Of a DNA stretch of 64,000 nucleotides, positions 10,431 through 21,044 are shown in pieces (positions within the stretch are counted from its first letter, which is position 1; the number at the start of each line of letters is the position of its first letter). The notes beneath the pieces are model-generated. The model saw nothing but the letters and a program-made list of their open reading frames with translations, searched no databases and was not told the DNA's origin. Both the position numbers and the translations under genes were made by a program. This DNA comes from Sweltsa coloradensis (lineage: Eukaryota > Arthropoda > Insecta > Plecoptera > Chloroperlidae), in assembly GCA_024449915.1 (NCBI GenBank), contig JAMZAV010000446.1:124001-188000 (forward strand), written 5' to 3'.

Positions 10431-11152
10431 AGTATGAATATAATTGTGGAGGGGAAACTCGGTACCGGCACGTAGCCTACTTCTTTCGAAAAGTACCAAT
10501 GGGACCAACGGTTTTACGTCCCATCCGAAAGAACGTTGTAACCTTGACAGTCATTAAGGTTCCTCCTCTAACCCGGACTGCCGAGCAGACGTCGAGGAGA
10601 ACGAAGCCGTTACACTTGCTTTCGAACCCTCCGTCTGCCCTTACCCTTATTTTCTTATTTTTTCATACATCTTTTATAGGCCTAAGGTTTTTGTAAAAAA
10701 AAAAAAATCGTTAAAATACTCCAATCATACTCTAAGAACAGAAAAATTTACATTGACCCAGTAAAGACTCAAAGGGCGTATACCGTTACATTATTTTTTA
10801 ATGCCCCCTCTGTCTATAGTACCCACAAACCACTTTACCAAAATATTGTCGTGCTGACCATTGTTCATTTGAGGTAACAAAAATGTTCGCCCCCCTACAA
10901 AAAACAAGGGTTAATTACGCCACTGTGTCGAGTACAACTAATCAACTTACGTCGTAATGGAACACACTGTGCCGGATTATAATGAGGACTGATATGCACA
11001 GACTATACATTCTCTGTCCAGCTGTTGTTACTGCCCATGTTAGGGGATGTGTTCATGTTGTATTGACTAGAATGTGTGTCCAGGGAATATGTGGTCAACA
11101 TTACAACATTGCGCTAGTTTGTTGAGGTCAATCAAAATGGATGACCAAACTT
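10431..11152. other. No gene; degraded repeat DNA
   Basis: A GC-richer block at about 10450-10640 (TTTTACGTCCCATCCGAAAG inside) looks like an old dispersed repeat but has no second copy here. TACGCCACTG at about 10915-10924 could be one end of an hAT-like element, without a partner that I can find. TAGGCCTA lies at 10677-10684. Confidence 0.35.
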
Positions 11153-11903
11153 ATTGGATGAGCGAAGCGAAGACTTCAATTTCACTGACCCCCAAAAAAT
11201 TTAGCTCGGGTGTTTTTTTTTGTTTGTATTTTTGTCTGTTTGTTCGCTCTCTACCGGGCAAACGGCATATGCGATCTTTATGAAAATTTGACAGGACCTT
11301 CGAAATCTCTGAACTTAGACTTGCCACGTTTTTGGGTACAATCGAAGAAATATTTCTCATGAATATCGCACTTTTACGATTTTTTTCGATTTTTTGTGCG
11401 ATATTTTCGTGCCATTTGGGCCAATTCTGACCAAACGGGTGGGGTTACAACGTTCATATTATACATGGACATTAAGGTTATTGTGATGTAGTACATTTTG
11501 AAAGAAAAAGTTGAAAAAGTTAGCCAGAAATTACAGAAATCAAGCTTCTTATATAAGTTTTTTATTTTTTGTGCGATATTTTCGTGCCATTTGGGCCAAT
11601 TCTGACCAAACGGGTGGGGCTACAACGTTCATATTATTCATGGACATTAAGATTATGGTGATGTAGTACCTTTTGAAATAAAAAGTTGAAAAAGCTAGCC
11701 AGAATCCATAGAAATAAAGCTTTTAATATAAGTTTTTTACGATAAATAATACTAATTGACAAGAAACAATAGAAACTTGACAACAATCGCCTACAATGCG
11801 TAGGCAACAAAACAAAGCACTTGCAAAAGTTAAGATATCCCACGCAAACTAAAATTTTAAAAAGCTCATCCATCAACGCGGCGGGACTTTAGCGTTTTCC
11901 TAG
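11153..11903 (+). mobile_element. Helentron-like non-autonomous element, type A
   Basis: The element starts at TTGGATGAGCGAAGCGAAGA and ends with GCTCATCCATCAACGCGGCG, a hairpin using AACGC and GCGTT-like arms, and CTAG at 11900-11903 followed by T. The start box and the CTCATCC box form subterminal inverted repeats. It contains a 175 bp tandem duplication (first copy from 11396, second from 11571). There is no Rep/helicase ORF. Confidence 0.7.
11396..11745 (+). repeat. 175 bp tandem duplication inside Helentron-like element
   Basis: GTGCGATATTTTCGTGCCAT at 11396 recurs at 11571 and the two units stay alignable to AGCTTxxxATATAAGTTTTT. The copy at the window's right end shows the start of the same unit from about 63861. 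Confidence 0.75.
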
Positions 11904-11984
11904 TTAAAGGAATCGTGTTTCGCACATTTTCAGTTCATACTCTTAAAATATTAAATTTAGATTTCTCGTAGGAAACGTGTACAG

Positions 11985-12077
11985 GATGCATGCATGACCC
12001 TCTTAGTCTAACTAGGTATACTGGAGTTCGGACGCATGCATGACCCTCTTAGTCTAACTAGGTATACTGGAGTTCGA
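11985..12077 (+). repeat. Two direct copies of about 43 bp
   Basis: GCATGCATGACCCTCTTAGT followed by CTAACTAGGTATACTGGAGT occurs twice back to back. It matches the inverted SINE-C tail, so it is a local duplication at one end of the SINE palindrome. Confidence 0.75.
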
Positions 12078-12370
12078 AGGGATGTCCGAGGGCTATTTAA
12101 GAGGACTCAATCCCTTACATTCGCATTAACGATTTAGGAAATCATCGTGTGAACCTTCAGTCAGGATTGTCGGTCTCGATGGGCGGGTTCAAATCCCATC
12201 GAAACCGACAATCCTGACTGAAGGTTCACCCGAGGTTTTCCTAAATCGTTAATGCGAATGTAATGGATTGAGTCCTCTTAAACAGCCCTCGGACATCCCT
12301 TCACAGTTGTCCTATCTGCAACATACCTAGTTTACCTTAGAGGGGCATATTGCACCCTAAACAGGTTTAA
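12076..12370. mobile_element. SINE-C copies head to head: large palindrome
   Basis: Left arm 12079-12183 and right arm 12195-12303 are inverted copies of the SINE-C body (AGGGATGTCCGAGGGC, ACTCAAT, CATTCGCATTAACGATTTAG, GAACCTTCAGTCAGGATTGT). They meet at the tRNA-like head, where GGGTTCAAATCCCATCG lies in the centre. The right side continues into the usual tail (TTGTCCTATCTGCAACATAC, ATTGCACCCTAA). If transcribed it would form a long double-stranded hairpin. Confidence 0.75.
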
Positions 12371-13938
12371 TTCCCACGTAAAAAAAAAATTTCGACTGAC
12401 TGATTGAAAACATCATCTCACTAAGATAGAACACACGTAGTAGTACATCTACATTCTACATCATTATGAAATAGTTTTTCTTACGTGTGTTATGAATTAT
12501 TATTTCTTATTGGTTAATTATGGTTTCGCCCTCTGACCAACATTCTAAAACACCGTTTAAATTTTTTATGTGCGAAACATAACGTGCCTGACAACCAGAA
12601 TACGCCTTTTTCATGGTTTAATAGACATACTGAGTCCAGGGCAAAGTTTAATTTTCAATTAAAACATATTTTTAATGAAAACTTTGTCGTCCACCTATGG
12701 TTCTTGAAGTATATATAATGCACGCTTATTTTATCCTTTTAGACAAACCTCGTATTTATTTATTTATTAATTTGCATACTTCTATGCCTAGAATTAAAAA
12801 AGCGTTCTCCAAACGTTATTATTTCTAGAAAACCGCTTTTCCTTTACATATGTGGAAGACAGAGATTTCCTAAAACGATTATTTTAGATATATTGTTAAA
12901 AATTTATATTTTATCTTGGCTCAATGTCTCCACTAATATCAAAAAAGTATTGCTTATTGAGGTTGAGGGTTGAAGTTAAAGTTGGGTATGTTCAGCCAAA
13001 ATATTTAAATGAATATTTTACTTTTATGTACAAGTCCCTCTTCCATCCAGTGAACCTTTTAGCCATCTTGCACTTTTAAAATATGCATCAGAATGCTTAA
13101 TAAATGCAAGTTTTTGTAATTATTATTAGACAGGCAGCCATTATGCATGATTAGAGCTGTGTTGCTTTCTGCCAACGTCCTCCCAAATAACAATATTTTT
13201 GTTTCACGCATAAATTTATTTTCAAATCAAGTGAAAATATATCAGTATTGTATCTGCAGGTGATACATACATGACTGTCGTCATTCTGTTGTGTATTTTT
13301 TGATAAAAACTAACTTAAGATGCAGCCAAGATATTTTATCTCAATTTCTTGAATCGAGTAACCAAGGTGTTTTTGTTTAGGTTATAAAATATTGCAAATC
13401 GCCTTTCAGATCGCGAGCGGAGCAAACTATTGCAAGATTCAAAGTATTTCGCCTCCTCAACACCATAAAATACATCTGCATAAAATATGTAAAAATATCC
13501 ACTTTTCATATTTTTGAGATTCAAAATGTCGCATGTGATTTCTATACCACGAATTTAATGTGAATATCTTCGTACGTAGGACTACGTCACCGTCGGTCTT
13601 CGTGACTCTCACGTGTGTGTGTATGTTTGTTGGGGGGGGGGGGGAAGGAGGTGGAGGGGGGGGGTACTTCTAGCGCCCCAGGAGACATTCACGCGAACTT
13701 TCATCATTCCAGTTTGCGTTTCAACTCGGTTCATTTCGCCACGTCGTAGGGACGGTGATTTCGCACTTCAAGGACAGCCAATCAGTTTGAAGTTCAACTC
13801 TTCAACTTTCGACAAGAATTGCTAGACTTCGTGTCCACAGTCCAAGCCATGTTAGTCTGACATGGTTGTAAAACAGCATTTAGAATAGTTTAAGGCTACA
13901 AAATGACGTTTCCAAACTATATGCACCAAAGCTTTTAA
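12371..13938. other. No recognisable gene
   Basis: AT-rich DNA without a supported exon or repeat. It contains a G13 run at 13632-13644 and a second G-rich run at about 13656-13664, inside GT-rich sequence. Confidence 0.4.
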
Positions 13939-14337
13939 ACACCTATAGTAGGCTAGATCCGCAGTCATTGGTCCACTTTCGTGACTTAAGGCCATCTTGA
14001 ATTTACTGTTTGCATGTTAAGTAGATGGGAACGATTTGTAGCCAAAATATTTTTAAAGATGGCCGTCAGTTTGACAGGTGAGCATATTACCCATTAACAT
14101 CAAATGATTACTAAATTCCCTTCTGCAATAACTTCGAATTGTTTCTGTTTGTGCATTCCCATGCTGCACAAGCATAAACCATATCAAACAATCCAGTAAA
14201 ATACTTATTTGCATTAAAAAAGCATAAATTCAAACGCCAAATCGCCATTTTGAATTGGTTAGATTGACGCTTCAATTTGGTACGCTCGCGCCTGTGCGGA
14301 GGTATTGGAGACTGCGGATCTAGCCTACTATAGGTGT
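13939..14337. mobile_element. MITE with 28 bp TIRs and TTAA target (piggyBac-like)
   Basis: The ends ACACCTATAGTAGGCTAGAT at 13939 and the exact complement ending at 14337 are perfect over about 28 bp. TTAA stands directly outside both ends (13935-13938 and 14338-14341), the target used by piggyBac transposases. The 399 bp between ends has no ORF. Superfamily assignment rests on the target site only. Confidence 0.7.
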
Positions 14338-14434
14338 TTAATGTCTATGACATGCTCTCATTGAAGGTGCAAGTACACCTTCGATCATAAGTAAATCAAT
14401 GGGTCTAGCTGTACTTGTACTTGTATCGACTATG

Positions 14435-14615
14435 CCCCCCGTCCACGGTGGCTCATACAATAAGGGCGCTGATGCGAAGCATGTGGCTCTAAGAGGACGT
14501 GTGTTCGAATCCCAAATAATGCATGTTTTTTATGTAATCGTCCTTTATCATCTATCACTACTCATCGTCTCGAATAGCCTTATTGCATTAATAGATACGT
14601 TAAGCAACAAAATCA
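14435..14615 (+). mobile_element. SINE-D (tRNA-derived)
   Basis: The head reads GTCCACGGTGGCTCATACAA, GCGCTGATGCGAAGC, GTGGCTCTAAGAGG and a B box GTTCGAATCCC. The tail has TCATCTATCACTACTCATCG and GCATTAATAGATACG. The same order is seen at 20703-20868 and, reversed, at 56440-56594. Confidence 0.7.
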
Positions 14616-14721
14616 GCATCTTATTCATCATCTAATATGTTTGGCCCTTGATTTACTTCTGTTCGAAGGGATATAGTTTACCATGAGTTCTAAAAGATGG
14701 TGGCGTAACCGATTACACTAT

Positions 14722-15306
14722 TTGGATGAGCGTAGCGAGCGAAGCGAAGATTCCATTTCACTACACTGGAGAAAAAAAATCCGGAAGTTTTTTTTTTCTT
14801 TTTTTCCTGTATTCTTGTGTGTTTGTCAGCACGATTCCGGCTAAACCGATACTCCAATTGCGATGAAATTTTGTGGAAACTTAAAACTGCCACGTTTTTG
14901 AGCGCAATCGGAAAATTATTTTTCATGAAAATCGCAATTTTACGATTTTTTTCGATTTAAAAAAAATTTCTTCGACTTTTAACACCTACATGCTTTATTC
15001 GATTTTAATGATTTTTCACAGAACCGTAATTTTATGAATTAGGATATTCGTGTGAAATTTGAGCGCAATCGAATAATTATTTCTTATGAAAATTGCAATT
15101 TTACGTTTTTTTTTCTTTTTTAAATTACGATTGATTAAAAATTTAAAAATGAAAGTTAATTTTTTATTTCATTTAATTTAACAAAACAAAAATTTGACTA
15201 AGTAATGATTTTTTCACAGAACAACAGAAAATCCGCATAACACATGGCAGCTCAATGCACCAATTACACTCATCCAACAACGCGGCGGGACTTAAGCGTT
15301 TCCTAG
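14722..15306 (+). mobile_element. Helentron-like non-autonomous element, type B, 2 modules
   Basis: It starts TTGGATGAGCGTAGCGAGCG, with the type-B core GATTCCATTTCACTACACTG and AAATCCGGA. Two copies of an internal module follow (GAGCGCAATCG ... ATCGCAATTTTACGATTTTT ... CTTCGACTT ... ACCTACATGC ... ATGATTTTTCACAGAAC). The end has CTCATCCAACAACGCGGCGG and a GCGTT hairpin partner, then CTAG at 15303-15306 before T. It has no ORF. Confidence 0.75.
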
Positions 15307-15336
15307 TATATTTCTGGGGCTTTTGATGTCTTCATT

Positions 15337-15742
15337 GTGATTCGTTAGTCTTGTGGTTAAAAGCTCTGCTTCCAAATGGGTCCAGGGTTCGATTCTCGCT
15401 TTAGGCATAAGTTTTTAAACTTCTGATGTGGACTTATGTCCATCCGTTCTTGGCTTAGGAATGTGTAACGGTGACTTTGGAGCGTTTTAGCAGCAACGAG
15501 GTACATAATACATTTAAGATTGTTCCAAATTAGCTTGGTTGATTCAAGCGCCGCTTGCGGATGGAATCGTGTCCAGCTTGATTGATTGGCATTTCCTACT
15601 TAAATATGCCGGTCTCTACTTGGTTATTGTTCGTTTGTTGATGCTATCAGTGCCTACAATGTTGGCTTGGTCTGTTTTAAATTTACTGTCCCCACTGAAA
15701 ATCAGTTGTGAACTCTAAATCCGAATTTATTATTTTATTTAA
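15337..15742 (+). mobile_element. SINE-A, full length
   Basis: The head is TTCGTTAGTCTTGTGG, CTCTGCTTCC and GGTTCGATTCTCGC, and the whole body follows. The 3' hairpin is shortened (AATCAGTTGTGAACTCTAAA, lacking ACTGAGTGGG). It sits 30 bp after the Helentron-like end and 40 bp before another SINE-A. Confidence 0.8.
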
Positions 15743-15781
15743 TGATGTGGGGGCAAATCTCCCCCGTTGAGTCCAACTTTG

Positions 15782-16180
15782 TGTGGCTCGTTGATCTTGT
15801 AGTTTGCGACTCTGCTTCCACTGAAGAAGGTCCAGGTTCGATTCCCGCTCTAGACAGAAGTTTTTACCTTCTGATTTGAACTTAAGTCCATCAGTTCTTA
15901 TCTAGGTTTAGTAAACGGTGACTTTAGACCCATCCTTGCAATTAGGTACATAATAAATTCAAAGTTGTTCTGAATCTGCATTGTTGATCCGCAGGTGTTC
16001 GCACATACCACTGATTGTATATTTCAAATTAAAAATATCGATCTTTGGTTGGTTATCACTCACTCGTCGATTGCGTCGGGACTTGCAAGGTTGGCTTGGC
16101 CGCTTTGGTTTAACATACCCACTGAAAATCAGTTATATAACTGAGTGGGTAGACTCAAAATATGAATTTATTTATTTTTA
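15782..16180 (+). mobile_element. SINE-A, full length, tandem neighbour
   Basis: The head is GTGGCTCGTTGATCTTGTAG, CTCTGCTTCCACTGAAGAAGG and GGTTCGATTCCCGC. The body keeps the longer internal part with GTTCGCACATACCACTGATTG. It ends with the complete hairpin CCCACTGAAAATCAGTTATA ... AACTGAGTGGGTAGACTC and an AT tail. Confidence 0.82.
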
Positions 16181-16199
16181 TATAAAAAAAATGTATTTT

Positions 16200-17060
16200 C
16201 AAACGGTAGCTTGTGGTTTAGTGACGGTCCGTGTCCCGGTGCTAGTGCGCCTGCGCTCCCCCCTCCCCCGGCCAGCTGCGCCGCTCAACCACGTGGGTGC
16301 GCGTCCGTCGGCGTCGCCTGGTTGTTGTGTGGCGGAATGCAGTGAGCCGAGGGTAGTGCGCCGATCCTGTGGGGCGATGCTGGCTGCTTGGGTGGCGCAG
16401 GGTAGTCAACCGCTAAGGCACGTGTTGGCGTCGCCGACGTCATGTCCGTCAGGAGTCTCTATCGTGTCAGGAGGGTCTCTTCGGCAGGGTAAGATACCGG
16501 GGGCCATTCACTCATGTAGACATCTAGATTACACAATGTGACGACATCGTCGGTGATCATCGGTATAACCCACTAGTATTCGATCAGAAAGTGGTTCGTG
16601 ATCAATAGATGACGAGGAAGATTATACGTTAATGTGCATTTACAAGTTTTGACAAAAATAATATGGTGATTTAGATTACAGTCATTTTAAACACGTAGCT
16701 TTTGTCTTGAACTACAAAGCGAGTAGCCCAGCGTTGGTAACTAAATAACCCAATAAAATTTTCATTCCGCAGAAAATTTTATTTGTTCGTGTTGAAAGTT
16801 TTAATGATAGAGCGTGATCCTCCGAGATGATCGGTTACGTATTGTTTTCGAGCGTGTTTCGGCTGTGATTCAGTGACGCCGCCCGGCGAAGAAGAGCGCT
16901 GAGGGCGTGAGCATCTCGGCCCGCGAGTGTACCCGGTAACAACATGGAGGCGACGGTCTGCAAGAGCGCGCGCCCAGAGGCTTGCCAACATTCAGGATCT
17001 ACGTCACCTACATCGCCATTGAGCGGGGAATAAAAGTGAATCAACGTTCTTGTTGTTGAC
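16200..17060. promoter_or_regulatory. GC/CpG-rich island, possible promoter or first exon
   Basis: This stretch stands out by GC and CpG content, especially 16215-16510 and 16840-17040. It includes TGCGCCTGCGCTCCC near 16246 (NRF-1-like plus C-rich Sp-type sequence), CCACGTGG at about 16288, and a donor-like CAGGGTAAGA at about 16485-16494. A frame of 100+ codons crosses it, but it starts inside the SINE tail and has no recognised homology. No TATA box or coding start is certain. Confidence 0.35.
16944..17033 (+). CDS. Small ORF of 29 codons with good start context (uncertain)
   Basis: ATG at 16944 lies in AACAACATGG, a strong eukaryotic start context, within the GC-rich island. The product of 29 residues begins MEATVCKSARPEACQHSG and continues STSPTSPLSGE before TAA at 17031. 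It could be an upstream ORF in a 5' leader, the start of a coding exon read past its true donor, or chance. No donor inside it is convincing, and I recognise no family. Confidence 0.22.
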   Translation: MEATVCKSARPEACQHSGSTSPTSPLSGE

Positions 17061-17239
17061 GACTACGAAACGAACGAACATCGACGGGGATGAAATCGAT
17101 TTTTGAATTTGGAAATACGAAGTTTCTTTATGATTTGGGAGTTGAATCTCGTTCGTGGTCTACGTCACCCATTGACCGACTGATTCCCCCCCCCCTCAGT
17201 TGATGCGCCATCGCCCACGTGAAGTGTATCATTACTTAA

Positions 17240-18760
17240 CAGTCAATAACTCGCTAACTTGAGTTCAGTTGCCTAACTTAAGGATTATTAATCACTAACC
17301 GCCTTTCAAATGCAGAAACTGAAATCAATGCATCACTCTAAATGGACAGTAACTTCAGTTGCTTGAGGATTAAGACGAATTTAACCACTTTTCAAATGCA
17401 GAAACTGAATTTGATGTTAACTTAATGAACATTAACTCAGCTTTCGAAAAATTATCTTTCTTTAAAATTAAAAAAATTGTTTTGCAAGAAGTTCAGATAA
17501 TACTTAAGTTACTAAAGATTAATTTCAGTTTTCTAAAGCTTATGAACAATTTAAGATTCTTCTAAGTACTTGATGAAGAGCATTTTTACAGAACACTATA
17601 ACATTTCATTGGACCAAATGCAAGACGTAGGCCTACTATACTTTCTTCTAGCTAGAACGCTGGACTCTAGTGGTGGTCAGCCAAGTCTCATTGACCACCC
17701 ATCGATAGAAAGATTAAATTTCCTGCGTTATTAACGGATCTTCAGTTAGCGGGATGAAATCGACCACCCTGTAAAACACTGGAAGTTCAACTGATGTTTT
17801 AACAGACATTAACTTTAGATTACTTGAGAATTATGAGCCATTGATCAATCTTTTATGTACAGCAAGCAGTTGATCTTAGCTTTTCGTGACGAATTAAGCC
17901 ATTAAAATACAAAAAGTTTAATTTATGCAATTGTACATTATCTTAAGTTCATTTCGAGGATTATGCAGCATTTATCAATCTTTCAAGCAGTTGATTATTA
18001 ACTTTACATGACGAATGAGCCATCATTTAAATACAGAAAGTTTTCTTGACGTAGTAATGGACATTACCTTCATTTTGCAGCATTTAACAATCTTTCAAGT
18101 TCAGAAAGTGCAGTTTATAATTTTAACTATTTGAGATTTACTTCAGTTAACGTGAAGAATTTAACTATCCTTTAAAATATAAGAGTGTTATTTAGGCTCG
18201 ACGGTCCAACAGTGTTATTTTCACTGCTTTCAATGCAAAAGTTCCTGGATTCGATTCCCGCTTCAAGTAGAAGTGTTTTAGCTTCTGATGTGGTGTTTCA
18301 TCCACCCTTGGAACTAAGAGTCTTGTTCATGGTCGTCTTTGCAATGAAGCTTAATACACAGGTGTTCCGATCTAGCATTGTCGGCTGCATCCTGGCCATT
18401 CAGCGAGCTTCAATTTATATTAGGCCTACTTGCCGCTGGCTGAACATTATTAATTTGCTGTCGATGCCGACAAAGTTGGTTCAGACCGTTTAACGTTAAA
18501 TGCCCTACTGAAAATCAGTTCTATAACTGAGTGGGTAGACTCTGTATTGATATATACATAACCTTGAAAACTGAGGATTGTGCACCAATTAATCACTTTT
18601 AAATGTTGGAATTGAAGTTGATGTATTAGTTTACTGGCATTAACTGTAGTTTCTGAGAATTGTCAAGCATTTAATAATCTTTAACAGATGCATTCGATTT
18701 TAACTTCAGTTCACTTCAGGCTTATGAAGCAAGTTCTCATTTCTAAATCCATGCCGAATA
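17240..18760. repeat. Decayed tandem repeat of roughly 85-100 bp units
   Basis: Words recur in the same order: TTTCAAATGCAGAAACTGAA (17304 and 17390, 86 bp apart), GGACATTAACTTCAG-like, TTGAGGATTATGAGC-like, and CATTTAACAATCTTTCAAG-like. Units are strongly diverged from about 17450 onward. A SINE-A interrupts the array at 18195-18555 and array-like sequence resumes after it. Confidence 0.6.
18195..18555 (+). mobile_element. SINE-A, diverged, inside the tandem array
   Basis: The head is GGCTCGACGGTCC, CTGCTTTCAATGCA and GGATTCGATTCCCGC, followed by a shortened body and the tail CTACTGAAAATCAGTTCTAT ... ACTGAGTGGGTAGACTCT. It is more diverged than the pair at 15.3-16.2 kb. Confidence 0.72.
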
Positions 18761-19589
18761 GTTCATTCATTGTTAAATGTCCAGAAGCTTCACAGTTCAA
18801 ACCACAGCAGTTTTAAAGTATTTATAGCTGGTAGTATAATTCACATGTCATACTTCCTAGCTCGGAATATGGAAAGAGTTCAGCTTAATGTTGGGCTCAC
18901 AGGTTCTCGCATCATAACCACACAGTGCGTTGCGACTTCGAAGCTCACTCGTGCGCGACACAGACTAAATAATTCGCTCAATTAGTGCTTGTTTTTCGTC
19001 CCATTACAACCAACCTTACGGCGCAGAGGGAGTCAGAGGTATAATCTCCCTGGAAGAATTCTTCGTCCGTTCTCATTATTTTAATGACCAACCTCATTAT
19101 TAAGTTCGAGGTGAAACGGACGTGTTTTGGTCAAATTAACCCTGGAATCTTCGTCGAACATATAAGTAGTGAACTGGAATTCGTATACCGTGTGTGGTGC
19201 AGTGTTGCGATCAAGACAACATAGTACTCGTTGTCTTTGTCTAAGTGCATCGGGTGAATTAATGAAGGTGATGAAGGTAGTAGTCGGTGAAATCAGAAAA
19301 TACAAACCGACCGGGATGCAAATTTATCGTCTCGGTAGTTAAAGGGACTATAACACCCCAAAATACTTTTAAAACATAATTTATAGCATAACAGTACATT
19401 AAAAAAAACTGCTTAAAAATTAAATTTTTTGTTACTGTGATTTTACACGAATTTTTAAAAGTTTTTTGATATTGACATTTGAGATAATTGGCGTTTTACA
19501 CATGTTTCGAAATCAAATTGTTCGTCCCGGTTATCAAATGTTGTTAAGTAACGATTTTACATGACCCCGTTGAAAAGAAAATTTGCAAT
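18761..19589. other. No recognisable gene
   Basis: No exon or named repeat. 18770-18985 and its neighbourhood have more balanced composition but give no protein that I recognise. Confidence 0.35.
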
Positions 19590-20002
19590 GAGCTTTGATT
19601 GTTGATTATTCGTTGCCCGAAAAGTACGATTTTTATGAGAAAACGTTCTTCGATTGTCCACAATATCATAACATATCTATGTTTCGTGATTTTAAACGTT
19701 TCCATAAAGTTTCATAGCCATTTTACCGGTCGCAGGTCAAATATCACGAAAATATCCTATTAAAAATAAATAATAAAAGTAAGATATTCATAAGAAATAT
19801 TTCTTTAATTGTACCCAAAAACTTGGCAAATCTGAGTTTAGAGACATCGAAATATGGAAAACGAAGGTCCTATGAAAATTTCATCAAGATCGCATTATGC
19901 TGTTTGACCGGTAGAGAGCAAACAAACAAACAGACGAAAAAAAACACCCGAGCTATTTTTTTCAGGGTAAGTGAAATTGAAGTCGTCACTTCGCTCATCC
20001 AA
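19590..20002 (-). mobile_element. Helentron-like element, type A, diverged
   Basis: The right edge CTTCGCTCATCCAA is the element start on the minus strand. The core shows CTTCAATTTCACTTACCC, AGCTCGGGTG and CTCTCTACCGGTCAAACAGC. The 3' end near 19590 has a trace of the GAGCTTTGATTGTTG box but no clear hairpin or CTAG. Confidence 0.6.
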
Positions 20003-20702
20003 TAAGCACACAAAATGTAACGAAAAAATGAAACGTTCTTTAAATTTTGAAGGAGATTGACGCACTTTCTTTTGTTTTCAAGGAGTAAACAAAAATCTGC
20101 AAATTTTATGAAAAATAATATTTTTGTGAAATTTCAAGCTTTGGAGACCATTATTGTCAATCACTCGGTTGCCACATCAGATTACTAAGCATGTGTGTTT
20201 GCTAAATTAAATACGCAAACAGTCCTCATTTTGTGTCCTTATAAGTTGAATTGTCTATCATGCTCATATATTCCGCACAATCCAGAATTTTAGCCAAAAT
20301 TAGCCAGATTGAAGAGTGGTTATATTCTGAATACTTCAAGTTATTGATTTCAATACAAATATATTGTGTTGCTTAACTGTCGGTTGAATCAAATCAGTTA
20401 GAAACCAAGACTTGCTGAAATTAGTATTACTTTTCAAGGTGTTTGTTACCAGTGTCTTAGGTTACACCAAAATCTGCAAGAGATAAATTACAAAGTGAAA
20501 TCTGGACAAGTGGCGTTTCAAAGTTATTTTAAGACAAATCATCTTCAGCTTAACAAACTCATATTTCAACAACTAAGCAGTTAATGCCTGCGTGCTGATT
20601 GGCCGAAACAAACTGGAAGAATATTGAGTTTCCTTCAATTTGGTTATTAATTTTTGTTATTCGTTTGAGTAAACATCCAAAGAAAGATCACTGATCACTT
20701 CT
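20003..20702. other. No recognisable gene
   Basis: AT-rich DNA without coding signal or an obvious second copy in the window. Confidence 0.4.
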
Positions 20703-20868
20703 CGCCGTCCGCGGTGGCACATAACATTAGAGCACTGGTCCGAAGCAAGCGTATTTCTATACGAAACTTGGGCTCGAATCTCACATAATTCATTATTTGT
20801 AATTTTCTTTCATCGTCATCTGTTACCACTTCTCGTCTCAAATAGTTTAAGTGCATTAATAGAGACTC
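20703..20868 (+). mobile_element. SINE-D
   Basis: The head is GTCCGCGGTGGCACATAACA, GCACTGGTCCGAAGC and GGGCTCGAATCTC. The tail is TCATCTGTTACCACTTCTCG and GTGCATTAATAGAGACTC. It abuts the E hairpin at 20869. Confidence 0.68.
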
Positions 20869-21044
20869 AATTTTATGTAAATCAATCCAAAAGTTAAAAA
20901 ATCCATCCCAGCGGGGTATCGAACTCCGGTCTCCCAATTGTCGGCGATACCCCGCTTGGATGGATTTTTTTAATTTCTGGATTGATTTACATAAAATCTA
21001 TTAAACCCACGGGAGTGTTTCCCGATTTATGAATTTGAGAAATA
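20869..21044. mobile_element. E element: 53 bp-arm hairpin
   Basis: Arms 20869-20921 and 20945-20998 are inverted repeats with only a few mismatches (ATTTTATGTAAATCAATCC ... GCGGGGTATCG). They close on a 23-base loop with a remnant of a tRNA-like segment (GGTATCGAACTCC). The tail CACGGGAGTGTTTCCCGA then GAGAAATAA is the same as in the other E elements, although the arm sequence differs. Confidence 0.75.

Noticed and set aside
15981..16541. 186-codon frame, the longest in the window
   Set aside because: It starts inside a SINE-A and runs into GC-rich DNA where stops are rare. No family is recognised.
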